DNA of 64,000 nt from assembly GCF_019175285.1 (NCBI RefSeq), contig NC_056525.1:136334396-136398395 (forward strand), given 5' to 3'. The stretch is from Sceloporus undulatus (lineage: Eukaryota; Chordata; Lepidosauria; Squamata; Phrynosomatidae). This document shows positions 34,202 through 45,745 of the stretch, in pieces. Under the pieces are notes generated by a model, which saw nothing but the letters and a program-made list of their open reading frames with translations, was not told the DNA's origin and ran no database searches. Each line of letters starts with the position of its first letter. Positions within the stretch are counted from its first letter, which is position 1. Both the position numbers and the translations under genes were made by a program.

Positions 34202-35582
34202 GTAACCCATCAAGCATGTAGTCTTTCTGTAGGCAGGTAAAGAGATTACTATGGCTTCTGTCTTTTTCCTTACTCTGAAGCAGTCTCTTGGAAGGCAAGA
34301 TAAATTGGCAGATGCTTGTGTTATTAAAGGGACTTTAGGCCTTGATGAAAAATCAATATACTGGGCCTTTTTTTGTCTTTGCACTCCATCACTGACCAGT
34401 CATAACAGCTTTACTGTGGATTTTTAGAGATCACCTTCCAAATGGTGTGATCTTTCCCAAGTACCTCTACTTATCCTGCTTCTTTATTGAGGCTCTCTCT
34501 CTTGTTGCTAACATCTCCACCGCATCTATGGCCACTTGTTCATCCTTACTCTGTATAGAGACTGCTCCTTCTGAGTCACATTTCCTTTTTCAGTCTTGCT
34601 TTGGAAAATATTTTTCATCCCTTTCTGCCCTTCCCTGGAGGCTGGAACTTCTCGTCCTGAACCACATTTCTTCAGAGGCTGTGCAGGCCATAGTAGTAAT
34701 ATCCCGTGAAAATAGGTGTCCATTTCCCCCCTCTTGAGTATGTTATTTTAGTATAGGCTTGGGTATAAAGGATGAACTATGAACAGAAGAATTCCCCAAA
34801 CCTGCCTTTTAAAGTATTTCCTTAATCAAGATAAATTCTTCAATAATATTATATAATTATGTGTGTTGAGAATACATGTAGGAGGTTAACTAGTAGTGGT
34901 TCTTGCTAAATGTTCTTAAGTTCCATGGGAGCATGAGACATTCCAGGCCCCCAGCTGTCCTCTCTGCTTGAATCCTAGAGTGGTTCTGATGTTAATGGGA
35001 TTGTTCTCTTTATAGAGATGTTTGCATTAACCGTAGGTTGGAAAAACAATGAATGCTTCCCAAGGTGGCATTTTAAAAAAGCGAATTTTGTACGTAAAGA
35101 TACTGTGATGTGAATATTTAATTTTGATGTGAATTCTTTTTTCATTGCATTCAGGGTTCAGCAGTGGAAAAGCTCTACTTCAACAACCCAACGGATAGAA
35201 CTCTTTTTCAAGGACACATTTCAGAGGGAGTTTGTATAAGTGGAAGGAAGTGCTCTTTTTCCAAGGGGACTGTGTCAGTTATTTGCTTTGTTGAAGAAGC
35301 GAATTACCCTCTCCAAATTGGAAAAAAATATCCAAGAGAATGAGAGAGAGACATTTCTCTGCAAAGGGGTGTGTCCCTATAATGGAACCACAGCATGAGA
35401 AGAAAAGCCGGACTTTGCCTTGGTACCATTTGTAAGTGATCTCTTCACAAGCGAGCAAACAACGAACCCGCAAACTGGATTCTTCATGCACCTGCTGAGG
35501 ATATAACTGTGAAAGACACTCTGCTGAAGAAATCTAATTTTGAACTTAATTAAATGGGGAAAATATTTAACAAGATATTTCA

Positions 35583-35635
35583 TTTTAAATTATATATTTA
35601 TTTTAGATACATTGTATATATTATTTATTTAGGGT
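35583..35635 (+). promoter_or_regulatory. AU-rich element in the HBEGF 3' UTR
   Basis: Several overlapping ATTTA pentamers and a TTATTTATTTA nonamer-like site lie within an AT-only block. AU-rich elements of this class mediate rapid decay of growth-factor mRNAs. The near identity to the mammalian HBEGF 3' UTR as I remember it argues for retained function. Confidence 0.65.
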
Positions 35636-35692
35636 TTGATCCTGTCCTGAAGTCAAAGGGAGAGACAGGAGGATTGTGCAGTGTAACACTCT

Positions 35693-35698
35693 AATAAA
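35693..35698 (+). terminator. HBEGF polyadenylation signal
   Basis: AATAAA in the context CTAATAAATAACCCTTTGTTA. The human gene, from memory, has AATAAAGATAACCCTTATT at its end, so signal and flank look orthologous. Cleavage is expected 10-25 bases downstream. Confidence 0.7.
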
Positions 35699-36989
35699 TA
35701 ACCCTTTGTTATACTTGCTGTTACTTGAATACTAATTTTGGGATGAGTGGATTAAAATAGCTGAAAAGCAAGCATTTCTAATGACACATCCTTATAATGT
35801 CTTACGTTTGTGCAGTGTTCTGATGAAGAAACATGCTTTATGGGCCATATTCTGGACAGTTTTTCAGGGTAAATATGTCACAGCTGAAGATAACTTTTGA
35901 TTTTATTTAGAAGTGTTCATAAGTCTGGTTGCAAACCACCAAAAGCTTCCTCCTAATTTAAGTTGAACCACATCAGTTATGTATCCAATGTTCCAGTCTA
36001 ATTTTTATAGCAAATTCTGATGTTGAATCCTGCACTATCCTTTTTCTACACATATAATTTTGTCAGTAGGCTTGGGAGGGAAAAATAGCAACAGCTACTC
36101 TTGCTGAATTTTAAGCACAGTTTCCACTAAGGTGGTAAACTTAGATGGTTCCAAACTACTCTAGTGTGCAGATGGGGTTAAAGTGAAATGAATGTTTCTT
36201 CCCACACACAAAATTCATTTCTCAATGTGGAAGCAATGGTATCAGGGGAAAGTATTCTAGCCTTTTAGTGAACTTCATCTGTTATGTTTTGAGGAGAGAA
36301 CACACAAACATACATTCGAAATTCAATTTCTAGACACTACTTGACAAGCTAAGTGAGAAGTAGGCCTTTATCTTGTGTAACACAAATATTGCTTATTGAA
36401 ATGTCTGAGATAGGAGGTGACTACCAATAAATGAATGCAGTGTTTTTTTACTTGAAGAGGAAAGGCATGTCAGCAGGGCGTTCAGTAAATAACAGACACT
36501 TGGCTGAGGTTCTTTTTCAAACAGTTCTCAAATAGTTTTACTACTTATAAAATCATATTTGTTGACTTTTTAAAATCATTGGTCATTTTGCCTAGAGCAG
36601 TGCCTTTCTGTACTGAGGAACTGTTGGCAGCCTGTGTGTGACATATTTGGGGTGGGGACCCAGAACATCAGTGGGATGACTGTAGAGGTACCACCAGCCC
36701 TCTTGGGAGTCACTCCCAGAGGAGAAAAAAAACAGGAGTTGGCCTCCTTAATAGCTTGGTTGGAAATGTTGACTCTGGTGCTGCCAGATGAATTATAGTC
36801 TGCCCTTGAAATAACTAACCTTTCAATAACACTTTGCTTTCTGTTGAGCTGTACTCTTGGTTTAATTATTTCCTTGAGGTAGAAAACATGCTTAAAAACA
36901 GATTAAAAACAAATTAAAAGCCAGTGTTTAAGAAATGAACACACACCAAAGTTCAAATGCAATAATGCAACTTTGCTTTTTTACTGAAA

Positions 36990-37290
36990 GTTCAGCAAGG
37001 TTGAAGGATGCCTACATTTCCTTAGGAACGAGTTCCACAATCAAGGCACTGATGCAGAGAAAGCTCATGTTTCATGTGCTCACCAACCTATTAGCAAGAT
37101 AAGACACATAACAGAGCCTTAGGTGAAGATTTGTAATTCTGGGCTGGCTCAAGTAGGAGGAGGTGATCTTTTCAAGTAACTTGGCACAAGCTGTTTAGGG
37201 CTTTGTGGGTCCACTTGATTTGAGCTCAGAAAGAAATTGGAAGCCAGTGCAGTTGGTTCAAGACTGGTGATGTATTAGAGAACAAGAAAT
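36990..37290 (-). mobile_element. L2-like LINE fragment (old)
   Basis: Contains AACGAGTTCCACAATCAAGG, CTGTTTAGGGCTTTGTGGGT and GGAAGCCAGTGCAGTTGG, matching the antisense layout of L2 C-terminal coding sequence in this window (compare 56600-56860). Strongly decayed. Confidence 0.55.
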
Positions 37291-38764
37291 CTTACACAGG
37301 CAAGGAAGGACTGCATTTTCCCAGGGATAGTAGGATGCATTATGAGTGCTAGGAAAGTATGTTTCTCTTAAATAGAAAGACAGGTGCATCCTTTACAACG
37401 CCATGCACATGTTGCTCACCACTGGACATCTAGCTAAACAATTAGAAAAATAAGGCCAATCCCACATCTCAGGAACAAGAACAGGAACCGGGGGGAAGTA
37501 GGATTTTGGCCCAGAGAATACATCCCAGTTTTCACCCCAGAACCTACTTAAAAGGGAGAGAAGGTTCCTCCTGCTTCTTTGAAGCCTCAGATCTCCATAT
37601 GACTCACTGCTGACAACACATCATTAGTCACTGAATCCTGCCTAGTAGTGCTTCTTAATGAACTAAAGCCTCTGCGGACAAGGTGGATGAAGTGCTGAAT
37701 TCCCTTTACCTGTGAGTCTGGAACTTCATTGGTAATTATGTGTAAAAGAAATGATGAAACAGCAAATTGTTGTTGGCATTCCTCTGTGGGAAACAGCTTT
37801 GCTGTTGATTGAACCCCTGTTAAGTGACTTGTTGAAGTTGCTCTGTGCCAGCCTTGTGACTGAGTTCGGAATAGGCTTCTGCACTTCAGGTTAGAATAAT
37901 TTTTCTGCATTTGTTGCTATCCTTCCCTACTTGGGGAACCACCATGAGGATGGTTCACCAGGATGAATCCACAAGAGACTTTTCCCCTGCAGCTGGGCAA
38001 GCAATCCAGGCAGCCTACAGTCTAAGCGAGCCAAGAACACAACCTAGCCTTTGTCCATCCCCTTGCAGACCCAATATGCTTGTTGACTGCGGCTTTGGGC
38101 AACTCTCTCCTGTTATCCACAAACTAATGGAGGTACCACCATCCCTTTCATGGAGCCACCAAACCCAATCATAGTGTCTGGCTATATAGCACTATGGTTC
38201 TTTGGCTTGCCAAGCAAGCATTTTCTTCTTGTGCCCTTCCATCCACCCGGGGGCTCTGACTTGGGCTCCTTTAGCAGCCACTGCACATTCCTGGATTAAT
38301 GGCTTGGTGACATCACTCGTTTAGCCAATGGGGAGCCCCACTGAAGCTATCTGGCATTTTATATTAATGTCAGCTGTGGGTGGTTAACAAAGAGGACTGG
38401 CTCTCCAAATTAATAAAAGGGTATAAAGCCTTCCCCTGTTTCAAACCCTTAAAACATGACAAAAGTCAAAGTGTTTAAAAGCCAAGGATTTTTCATTAGC
38501 CTGTGGGAAAGTAAGATAATGATCTCAGTCCACCAACCAGCTGTACTGAATCCACATCACTGTTCTCTCATCAGTACTGACAATGTCAGCAGAGAGTGAA
38601 GGAGGCCTTTTCTGCCCTTCCTTTACAATGTAGAGTCTACATGGAAAGCAGGAGGACGCTTTCAAACAAGATGTTAGCTGCAACACATTTTCTCAATGGA
38701 TAGCCTCAAATGAGCTGAACTCTCTAAAGGGTCAGACTCCTGCACGGAATCATTGTGAGTGGCA

Positions 38765-38885
38765 ACTGTTGTTATGTGCCTTCAAGTCAACTCTGACTTA
38801 CAATGACTCTTATCACAGGGCAAGAAATCTTGGCAAGATTTCTTCAGCAGAAGTTTGCTGTTGTCTTACTCTTTGTAAGCTTGTC
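38765..38885 (-). mobile_element. Sauria-like SINE, 3' half
   Basis: Reversed tail: TGTTGTTATGTGCCTTCAAG, 'TCAACTCTGACTTACAATG'. The head is absent. Confidence 0.65.
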
Positions 38886-38989
38886 ATCCTCTGCAATCCT
38901 GCTAGTTTAAGAATGGAAGCATACTGGTTTGGCATAATTTCTTATCACACTTTCCGCTGTGATAGAATTTTGTTGATCCAGGATCACAT

Positions 38990-39312
38990 TTGAATATTTG
39001 AAGGGGTGTCATACTGAGGTTGGAGCAAACTTGTTTTCTGCTGCTCCAGAGAATAGGATCCAGAACAATGGATTCAAACTACAGGAAAAAAAGATTCCAC
39101 CTAAATATTAGGAGGAACTTCCAGACAGTAACAGCTGTTCAACAGTGAAACACGCTCCCTTGGAGAGCGGTGGAGTCTCTTTCTATGGAGGTTTGTAAAC
39201 AGAGCCTGGATGGCCATCTGTGAGAGGTGCTTTGATAATGTGCTCCTTCATGGCAGAAGGGGGTTGGATTGGATGGCCCTTGGGGTCTGTTCCAACACTA
39301 TGATTCTGCTAC
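38990..39312 (+). mobile_element. CR1 LINE 3' end
   Basis: GAATATTTGAAGGGGTGTCA, 'TTGTTTTCTGCTGCTCCAGA', 'GGAGAGCGGTGGAGTCTC' and 'CCAACACTATGATTCTGC'. Same region as the copy at 19608-19995; frame broken. Confidence 0.8.
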
Positions 39313-40164
39313 CTGTTATCCACATTGCCAAACCTAGGAGGGCACTTTTGGGGTGTCCTGTACTCAATATCTGGCTTGTGCAAGAGGGGCACAGAAGAGG
39401 GGAGGAGAAGAAGTCAGAGCAGAGGGCCCAGGTGGCAGTGGCAGCTTGACAGGTGCTGGTGGGCATGGCAGGCAGTGTCCAGGCTCAGGCCTCTTGTTTC
39501 TTCAGGGTGGCCAGAAGGAGAAGTGGCCCTAGCTAGCTTCAGGAGTTGGTTACCTCTCAGACCCAGACAGTTCCATATCTGTTTACCTGGCTGTAATTTA
39601 TTCCAGTTTATTGACTGTTTTATTTTGTTCCACATGGGTGTAATAAATCCTTTAAAAGAATCAGAAACTGCTATAATTATTATTCAACCTTTTCTTTTTC
39701 TAAATGTGTGACCACTGTTTAACCCCCAGCCCAATACATTCACACACCAGCCCTATGCTTCGGGAGGAAGTGAAAAGAACAAGAACAAGCAATCCCAGTT
39801 GCCAATGCCTTACCAAAGCTGTGTGCTGTGTGTAAATATGCTTGGGGCAGGGAAAACAAGAGGTCACAGCAGCCAACCACCTCCCGAAGCCAGCTGGGGC
39901 CATTCCTCCTCCCCGCTCCCAAAGTACATTCACACGCAGCAGCCAGATTTGGGAAGATGTTGGCAGCCAGGATTGCTTGTGTTGTCCGCCCCGTCCCGCC
40001 CCCTACTTCCACTCAAACCTTCCTCCCTGTTCCCTTTACCCCCAGGTGAGGAACTATAGTCCTAAAAATAAGATATGTCGCATGTTGGATATATTCAGAA
40101 AAGTCTGAATAATAATAACACTTTCTGCTTCCTTTAAAGGATTTATTACACCTATATATAGGTA

Positions 40165-40425
40165 GATTTCAAAGATATAGATATGTTAGTCTGTAGAATC
40201 AGTATGTAGAGAGATGTAGCACTTTTGAGACTAAATGAAAGAAAGAAGTTGGCAGCATGAGCTTTCATAGACAAGTCTATTTCCTCAGATGCACCTCTGA
40301 GACTAAATCAAAGAAAGAAGTTGGCAGCATGAGCTTTCATAGACTTCAGTCTATTTCCTCAGATGCTTTTTTAAAATAAACTTCTTTCTTTCATTTAGTC
40401 TCAAAGGTGCTACAAGATCTCTCCA
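40165..40425. repeat. Dispersed repeat, tandem and inverted copies
   Basis: Two direct copies of GAAGTTGGCAGCATGAGCTT (40235 and 40317 regions) ending TATTTCCTCAGATGC, followed by an inverted end: CTTCTTTCTTTCATTTAGTC, 'AAAGGTGCTACAAGATCTC'. The terminal ACCTATATATAGG is itself inverted around the unit (40149-40165 and 40427-40442). Confidence 0.65.
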
Positions 40426-41072
40426 CCTACCTATATATAGGGTAATATATAGAATTTATTACACCTAAATAAACTCAAATAAATTATAGCCATGTAAACA
40501 ATTATGGCATTGTCTGTTTGGGCCTAAAGGGTTTGCCCAGAGCTGCAAGTTCGCCTTCAGGCAACCCAGCCAGCAGGTTGGTCAAACTATGTTCATGCTT
40601 GCAGGACAGCCCAGCATTGTTATTTAAGCACATAGTTCACTATTTTCAGGCACCCATTAATTTTATTGCCTCAAAGGCGCTATGTGGAAAGGAGATCCTG
40701 CCTGCTGGAGACTCAGCAATTTGTGCTAGGGCGTGTGCCTGGGCATCTCCCCAGAAGCATGTTTTTGTGGGTGAGGGGTATAGAGAGGAAGGTCAGAGTA
40801 TGTCTCTCTTTCCAAGTTCCCTCTGAACCTGAATTGACTAGCTGCTGTCTATAGTTGTCTGGGTCATCTATTTTCGACTCCACTTAGCCTGCTTCGTTTT
40901 GACGCTCTGAGTTTGTCTTTAATGTTCTGAAGGCACACACCATCATTGTATCATTCTGTATGGAAACAGCGAAAGCACCAATTTGGTGCAATTGTATTGT
41001 TCTTGTATTATTCCATCATTAATGGAATAACTTTTTTTTAAATTGAGACTGTTCATACCAATAATTACTTAA

Positions 41073-41307
41073 GGCCCTATACAGACAGGCCAAAATAAAG
41101 CTGCTTCGAGTCACTTTGGAAGTATTCTGTTTAAATAATACATGCATATTAAGAGCCCAGAAGCCGCACCAAAGCCATGATCCAGTCCTAAGGACTGGTG
41201 CACAGCTTTGGTGCAGCTTCCAGACTCTTGGGACGCATGCATCATGTAAACAGCATACCTCCAAAGTGACCCGAAGCAGCTTTATTTTGGCCTGTCTGTA
41301 TAGGGCC
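41073..41307. mobile_element. Palindromic MITE, family A, best-preserved copy
   Basis: GGCCCTATACAGACAGGCC to GGCCTGTCTGTATAGGGCC, flanked by TAA on both sides (41070-41072, 41308-41310). The terminal 19 bases are perfect inverses. A 3-bp TWA-type duplication and GGCC ends fit PIF/Harbinger, which is an inference. Confidence 0.85.
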
Positions 41308-41824
41308 TAAGTTTAACAAATACATTCAAGTGCTTATGTGCCTCAGTTTTTGTACCGTTAATTGATTTAGACACAGCTGAGAGGGCCATGACTGCCTAAA
41401 ATTACTTTGGTTATATTGTGTAGCAAATATGCACACCACTTTGGTGTTCTCAGGTAATTACCTCACTATCTGTCTGACCAGTTCTAGAAAATTGGATCTG
41501 GATGCTATCATCTAGGAAGCAATTTTCTGTGGCAATCCCATATTACAAAAATGTCTGACCCTGACACGATAGAGGAGATAAAGTAACTAAGTAGGCAGAG
41601 AATGGTATCATCAGAACCCATGTTTTAAGAAGCCCTGAACAGAGTGATGGCTCCCTCTCAGTCATGCATGGTAGTGGAAACATTTCAAAAGTGGCTGGGG
41701 AAAATGTTATATTTCTGGCTTGCCCTGAAACATCCAACACATTCTAACTCCTGGGGTATCCTGGTGAATGTAAACCGTGACTCACACAACCCTTGCACAC
41801 AATACAATGGTAGACAGTCTAGGG

Positions 41825-42207
41825 AGGAGGTGGAGTAGTTTCAGTGTTGGACCATGACTCTGGAGATTATGGTTTGATTCCCCGTTCAGACATGGAAACC
41901 CAAGTGACCTTAGGCCAGTGATGGTGAACCTTTTAGGCCAGTGATGGTGAACCCCAAACCCACTTATTTATTGCAAGGTGCCATGTCCCTCTGGCTTTCT
42001 AGTAACAAACTCTGGCAAATTCTGTGCTGGGGCGACAGCATGTGTGCCCACAGAGAGGGCTCTGAGTGCCACCTCTGGCACACATGCCATAGGTTAACCA
42101 TCACTGCCTTAGGCAAGTCACACTCTCAGCCCCAGAAAACCCCATCATAGGTTCACCTTAGGGTTGCCATAAATCAGAAACAATTTGAAGGCACACCACA
42201 ACAATAG
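41825..42207 (+). mobile_element. Sauria-like SINE split by a hAT element
   Basis: Left part 41825-41915 (GTGTTGGACCATGACTCTGG, 'GGTTTGATTCCCCGTTC'); right part 42107-42207 (CAAGTCACACTCTCAGCCCC, 'GGGTTGCCATAAATCAGAAA', 'GAAGGCACACCACAACAATA'). The interruption is a 191-bp element with 8-bp duplicated flanks. Confidence 0.8.
41916..42106. mobile_element. hAT-type non-autonomous element nested in a SINE
   Basis: Ends are CAGTGATGGTGAACC and, reversed, CAGTGATGGTTAACC. It is flanked by identical 8-bp CCTTAGGC at 41908-41915 and 42107-42114, the duplication length of hAT transposons. CCTTAGGC is part of the SINE, so the direction of nesting is certain. The left end is tandemly doubled (CAGTGATGGTGAACC again at about 41940). 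Confidence 0.85.
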
Positions 42208-42282
42208 CAACAAATTTAGACGTTTCACCTTCTAGGGTCTTGCCAAATTACAAACCCCAATAAAAGATAACTCTCACAGATC

Positions 42283-42474
42283 CAAAACACATTGCAAAAA
42301 TAATCCAGTTTGAGATTGCTTTTATTGCCCTGGCTCAATGCCTGGAAATTCTGGGAACTGACATTTTGTGAGACATTTTGCCTTCTCTGTCAAAGAGCTT
42401 TAGTGCCACAATAAACTACAATTCCCAGGATTCCTAGTACTGAGCCAGGGCAGTTAAAGTGTGTTTTGGATCAT
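42283..42474. mobile_element. Palindromic MITE, same family as 52731
   Basis: GATCCAAAACACATTGCAAA to GTGTGTTTTGGATC, with CCTGGCTCAATGCCTGG and its inverse. A second truncated copy (42507-42560, CCACAATACACTGCAGAAAT) follows 32 bases later. Confidence 0.75.
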
Positions 42475-42887
42475 AAACAATAAAGATATTAAACAGTTTA
42501 GCAAAGGTCCACAATACACTGCAGAAATAATCCCGTCTGAGACCGCTTTAATTCTATACATATATATACATATGCACTGAGCAAAGGCACATGGAGAGTG
42601 GAAAAGAGATCTTTTAAGGCAAGTTTTGATTGTAAGCAAGCTATCTTGTATGTGAAGGCACCTGCCTTTGGGTGTTATTTAGGAGTAGTTACAAAAAACA
42701 GTCTTTAACCTGAGTTGGAAAGAAAACACGCTCTAATGTCAGGTAGCTAAAACATTCCCATTAAACTTACAACACAGATGGTATTCTAGGTCTTCAGATA
42801 CTCAAGCTGGGAGCTACTCAAGCTGTGGGTCTCCCCCCATCCCCATCAAGCCTCTGACCAAGTTCCCTATTTGACTCCACCTAATGC

Positions 42888-42988
42888 TACTGAGGAAATA
42901 GACTTAAGTCTACGAAAGCTCATGCTGCCAACTTCTTTCTTTCAGTTACTGGTAGTCTCAAAGGTGCTACAAGATCTCTCTACCGACA
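42888..42988. repeat. Dispersed repeat, single copy
   Basis: CTGAGGAAATAGACTTAAGT, 'GCTCATGCTGCCAACTTCTT' and 'AAAGGTGCTACAAGATCTCT'; same family as at 40165. Confidence 0.6.
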
Positions 42989-44349
42989 AATTCCCTATGG
43001 AGAGCGAAGCACCTCTCTTATTCCATCATCATTTCTCAAGTCTCTCAGAGTCTCTACATCTCATGCTCTCTTGAGCAGAACAGGGGGACACCTCCAAATT
43101 CAGCTGCCATCACCCACTAAGTGCTTCCCATAATTCAGTAACTGAGGTGGGAAGTTACATGCCAAGAAACAAGATGGTGAACAGCCATGGATTAAAGATT
43201 AGCATTTGCACTGGACCTAGGCAGAGCTTTGGTGGCCAAGTGGCAATACCTAAGACATGTCTACATAATAGTACTAGTAATTAAAGCAATAATACCATGG
43301 AGGTAATCAATAATCAATAATCTAGGTCAAGCACAGCACTGTCCTCAGGACTTTGAAAGTTTTTTTAAAAATAATTTTTATTTTTCATTATAGTTTTTGG
43401 GAAGTAATGCACTGTTGTTCAATATAATGGTGGAGAAATTAACTCAGTATATTATTTGTGGAACTGCTTGTTGATGTGTTGTTATTTTCTATTAAAGTTA
43501 AATTAGAATTGATTGAGTGAACTGAAAAAAACGCATAAACCATTCAAAATATCTGTCAAAATGCCTCTAGAATGCCTTAAAAGGCCCTTAAAAATAATTT
43601 CTGGAAGTAACTAGAAAATACTTGTTATACCAAGTGTATAATTACTGTTTAGAAGTAACATGTATTGTTAGTCAATTAATTACTGTTGAAAAGTAACTTC
43701 ACTATGCTCTCATTGCACATATTTGCAATAACTCCATTTGTGTAACTCATTACTTCCAATGTCTGCTCCAGATGTTGTAGGGCTGCAGTTCCCATTGCCC
43801 AAGCCAGCATAGCTAGTGATGAGAAGTGCAGAATGTTGCAATCCAATAGTATTTAGTCCACATCATAGAACGGACCGGCTTTGACCTCTCCTATCATCTC
43901 AAATCCACCCAAACTTTGCTTCTCCTTGCTCAATGAAGAAAAAGGAGATGATGGTAGCGGCAGCTGACTTGCTAACTCTCTGGTCCATTTAACTTTGTAC
44001 TGTCCTCATTCAAGGTTAAAAATCACAATATATTAAATATAGATAGTGCAGTTCATGATTCTGTCCTTCATTAAGAAAGTAAATATGGGATAAATCAGAT
44101 TAGGCCCACCATGTACACAGGTAGGATGATTTTATGTGGCCGGGGGGAGATGAGATACTGGAAAATGTTTAAACCTTACCTAACAGTGTGCAGTGACCTC
44201 AATGTTGATGAGGCCCACACATAGTCCCTTATGAGTACCCACTCCCCCAAAAGTTCCTAAATTGGATGATGATATCCACTTTCTTTGCTGGCATCAGCTT
44301 TCCAAGCTTTTAGACATGAGCTTTGTCCAGCCCACCTCGAGATGGCAGA

Positions 44350-44557
44350 GGGTGTATCCATACTGCAGAATTAAAGCTGTTTGACACCACTTTAACTACC
44401 ATGACACTATCCTAGAGAATAATGGGATATGCAGTTTGGTGAGGTATTCAGCCTGGTCTGTCAGAGTGCTACAAATCCCAGGATTCTGTAGAGCAGAGTC
44501 ATGGCAGTGAGAGTGGTGTCAAACTGCTTTAATTCTGCAGTGTGGATGGAGATGGAA
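44350..44557. mobile_element. Palindromic MITE
   Basis: GTATCCATACTGCAGAATTA to TAATTCTGCAGTGTGGATG; central GCTACAAATCCCAGGATTC. A related single-arm copy lies at 60195-60345. Confidence 0.75.
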
Positions 44558-45161
44558 CCTGGGACCTTTTGAATGCAAACCACATTTTCTGTCACATGAA
44601 TTGCCCTGGAATTAGATCCTCCACCAAATACTTGTTTGGTCCCAGCCTTGCCCTTATTGCCTGCTATCCTTTGCTGTGTTCTTTGCAGTCTCTGCTTCTT
44701 CCTCTGCCCCAAAATTTGCTCTTGCGTCTTCCATATGCTGATTCAATCAGGAAATGCTGTGGCTGGTGATAAATAGGGGATTTCTTTTGTATTTTTGACC
44801 TTGGCTCTGTACTCAAGAAAGAACATGCCAGAAGATGTGCTTCAATAGCGAAGGAGGTTTTGAGCTCACATTCCTGCATATTTGAATGAAATGTGGATCA
44901 TGCTTGGCAATTGCTGTGTGCAGCCTCTGTCCCGGCAGACAAAGAAGGGATCAGCGTCACCAGACTGGAAAAGCTGTTGAAGTTGAGGGTCTGTCCATGC
45001 AGTCTACAATGAGAAGGTCAGGAGTCAGGCAGGGCTTGCCAAAAGAATGGTAAAGCATTCTTCCAGGGTGGTACAGTTTGACCTAAAGCAGTACAGAGGG
45101 CTCTTTCTTGCCTATGGCACACAAGCGTACTTCACCACTCTAGGCCATGGTAACAAGAAAA

Positions 45162-45190
45162 GCTGTGTGTGTGTGTGTGTGTGTGTGTAT
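45162..45190. repeat. (GT)n microsatellite
   Basis: About 13 GT units. Other short dinucleotide runs lie at 7060-7085 and 12121-12142 (GT), 46520-46550 (CA) and 56052-56074 (GA). Confidence 0.95.
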
Positions 45191-45629
45191 GAGAGAAGGA
45201 AGCCTGCATTGCTGTGAGAAGTGTGTTGATGCTGCAGCCAGGTGCCTCTCAGGTCCCTAGCATTCGAATAATGCTGCTGTCCTACTCCCTTCTAGAACAG
45301 GGGTTCTTAAGCTTCCTGATATAAAAGAGTGGCAGGATTTTTCCTCCCAGAATGGGCACTGTATTTATTACAACTTTCTTTCTTGGAAACTTGCTGTAGA
45401 GTGGCAGCCAATAACCAACAGGCCGCTATTGGTCAGCAGACCTCCATTTTGGTGTAGCAGTACACCCTAAACAGTTCTGTCTGCCAGAATTCAGAGGGAC
45501 GTGAAATAACGAATCTATTTGCCATGCAAATTCGGGTCTGTTTCACATGACACCATTTTATTGTTTTGATTGCAACATGCGGTGGGATGCTGCAATTAGC
45601 ACTTTGGGGGGGGTATTTATAATTTTCAG

Positions 45630-45745
45630 CTAAAGAGGCCTTGTACACCAGCAAACTACAACTCCCAAGATTCCATAGTGTGCAGCCATGGCAGTTAAAA
45701 TGGAATCACAGTGCTATGATTGTGTAGTGTGAAAGGGCCCTCAGA
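45630..45745. mobile_element. Palindromic MITE, single arm
   Basis: CAAACTACAACTCCCAAGAT, 'CATGGCAGTTAAAATGGAAT' and 'GTGTAGTGTGAAAGGGCCC' match the right arm of the copies at 32728 and 17690. The left arm is missing. Confidence 0.6.

Larger units (their letters stand above)
35155..35716 (+). other. HBEGF: HBEGF exon 6, 3' untranslated region
   Basis: It begins after a TTCATTGCATTCAG acceptor that can pair with the exon 5 donor at 34202. Human HBEGF likewise has a sixth exon made of 3' UTR. At 35583-35635 there is an AU-rich block (AAATTATATATTTATTTTA, then TTATTTATTTAG) that closely resembles, from memory, the human 3' UTR. The end is placed just after the poly(A) signal at 35693; the exact cleavage site and exact 5' edge are inferred. 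Confidence 0.75.

Noticed and set aside
34110-34384. Reverse-strand frames overlapping HBEGF exon 5
   Set aside because: Shadows of the exon and intron sequence; no domain or splice signals.
35155-35238. Exon 6 as coding (frame VQQWKSSTSTTQRIELFFKD after the acceptor)
   Set aside because: Exon 5 already encodes the conserved tail with a stop at 34180-34182; no HBEGF-like sequence in the exon 6 frame.
40165-40425. CRISPR-like array from repeated 20-30 base units
   Set aside because: Vertebrate context, only two direct copies plus an inverted one, spacing irregular; ordinary dispersed repeat.
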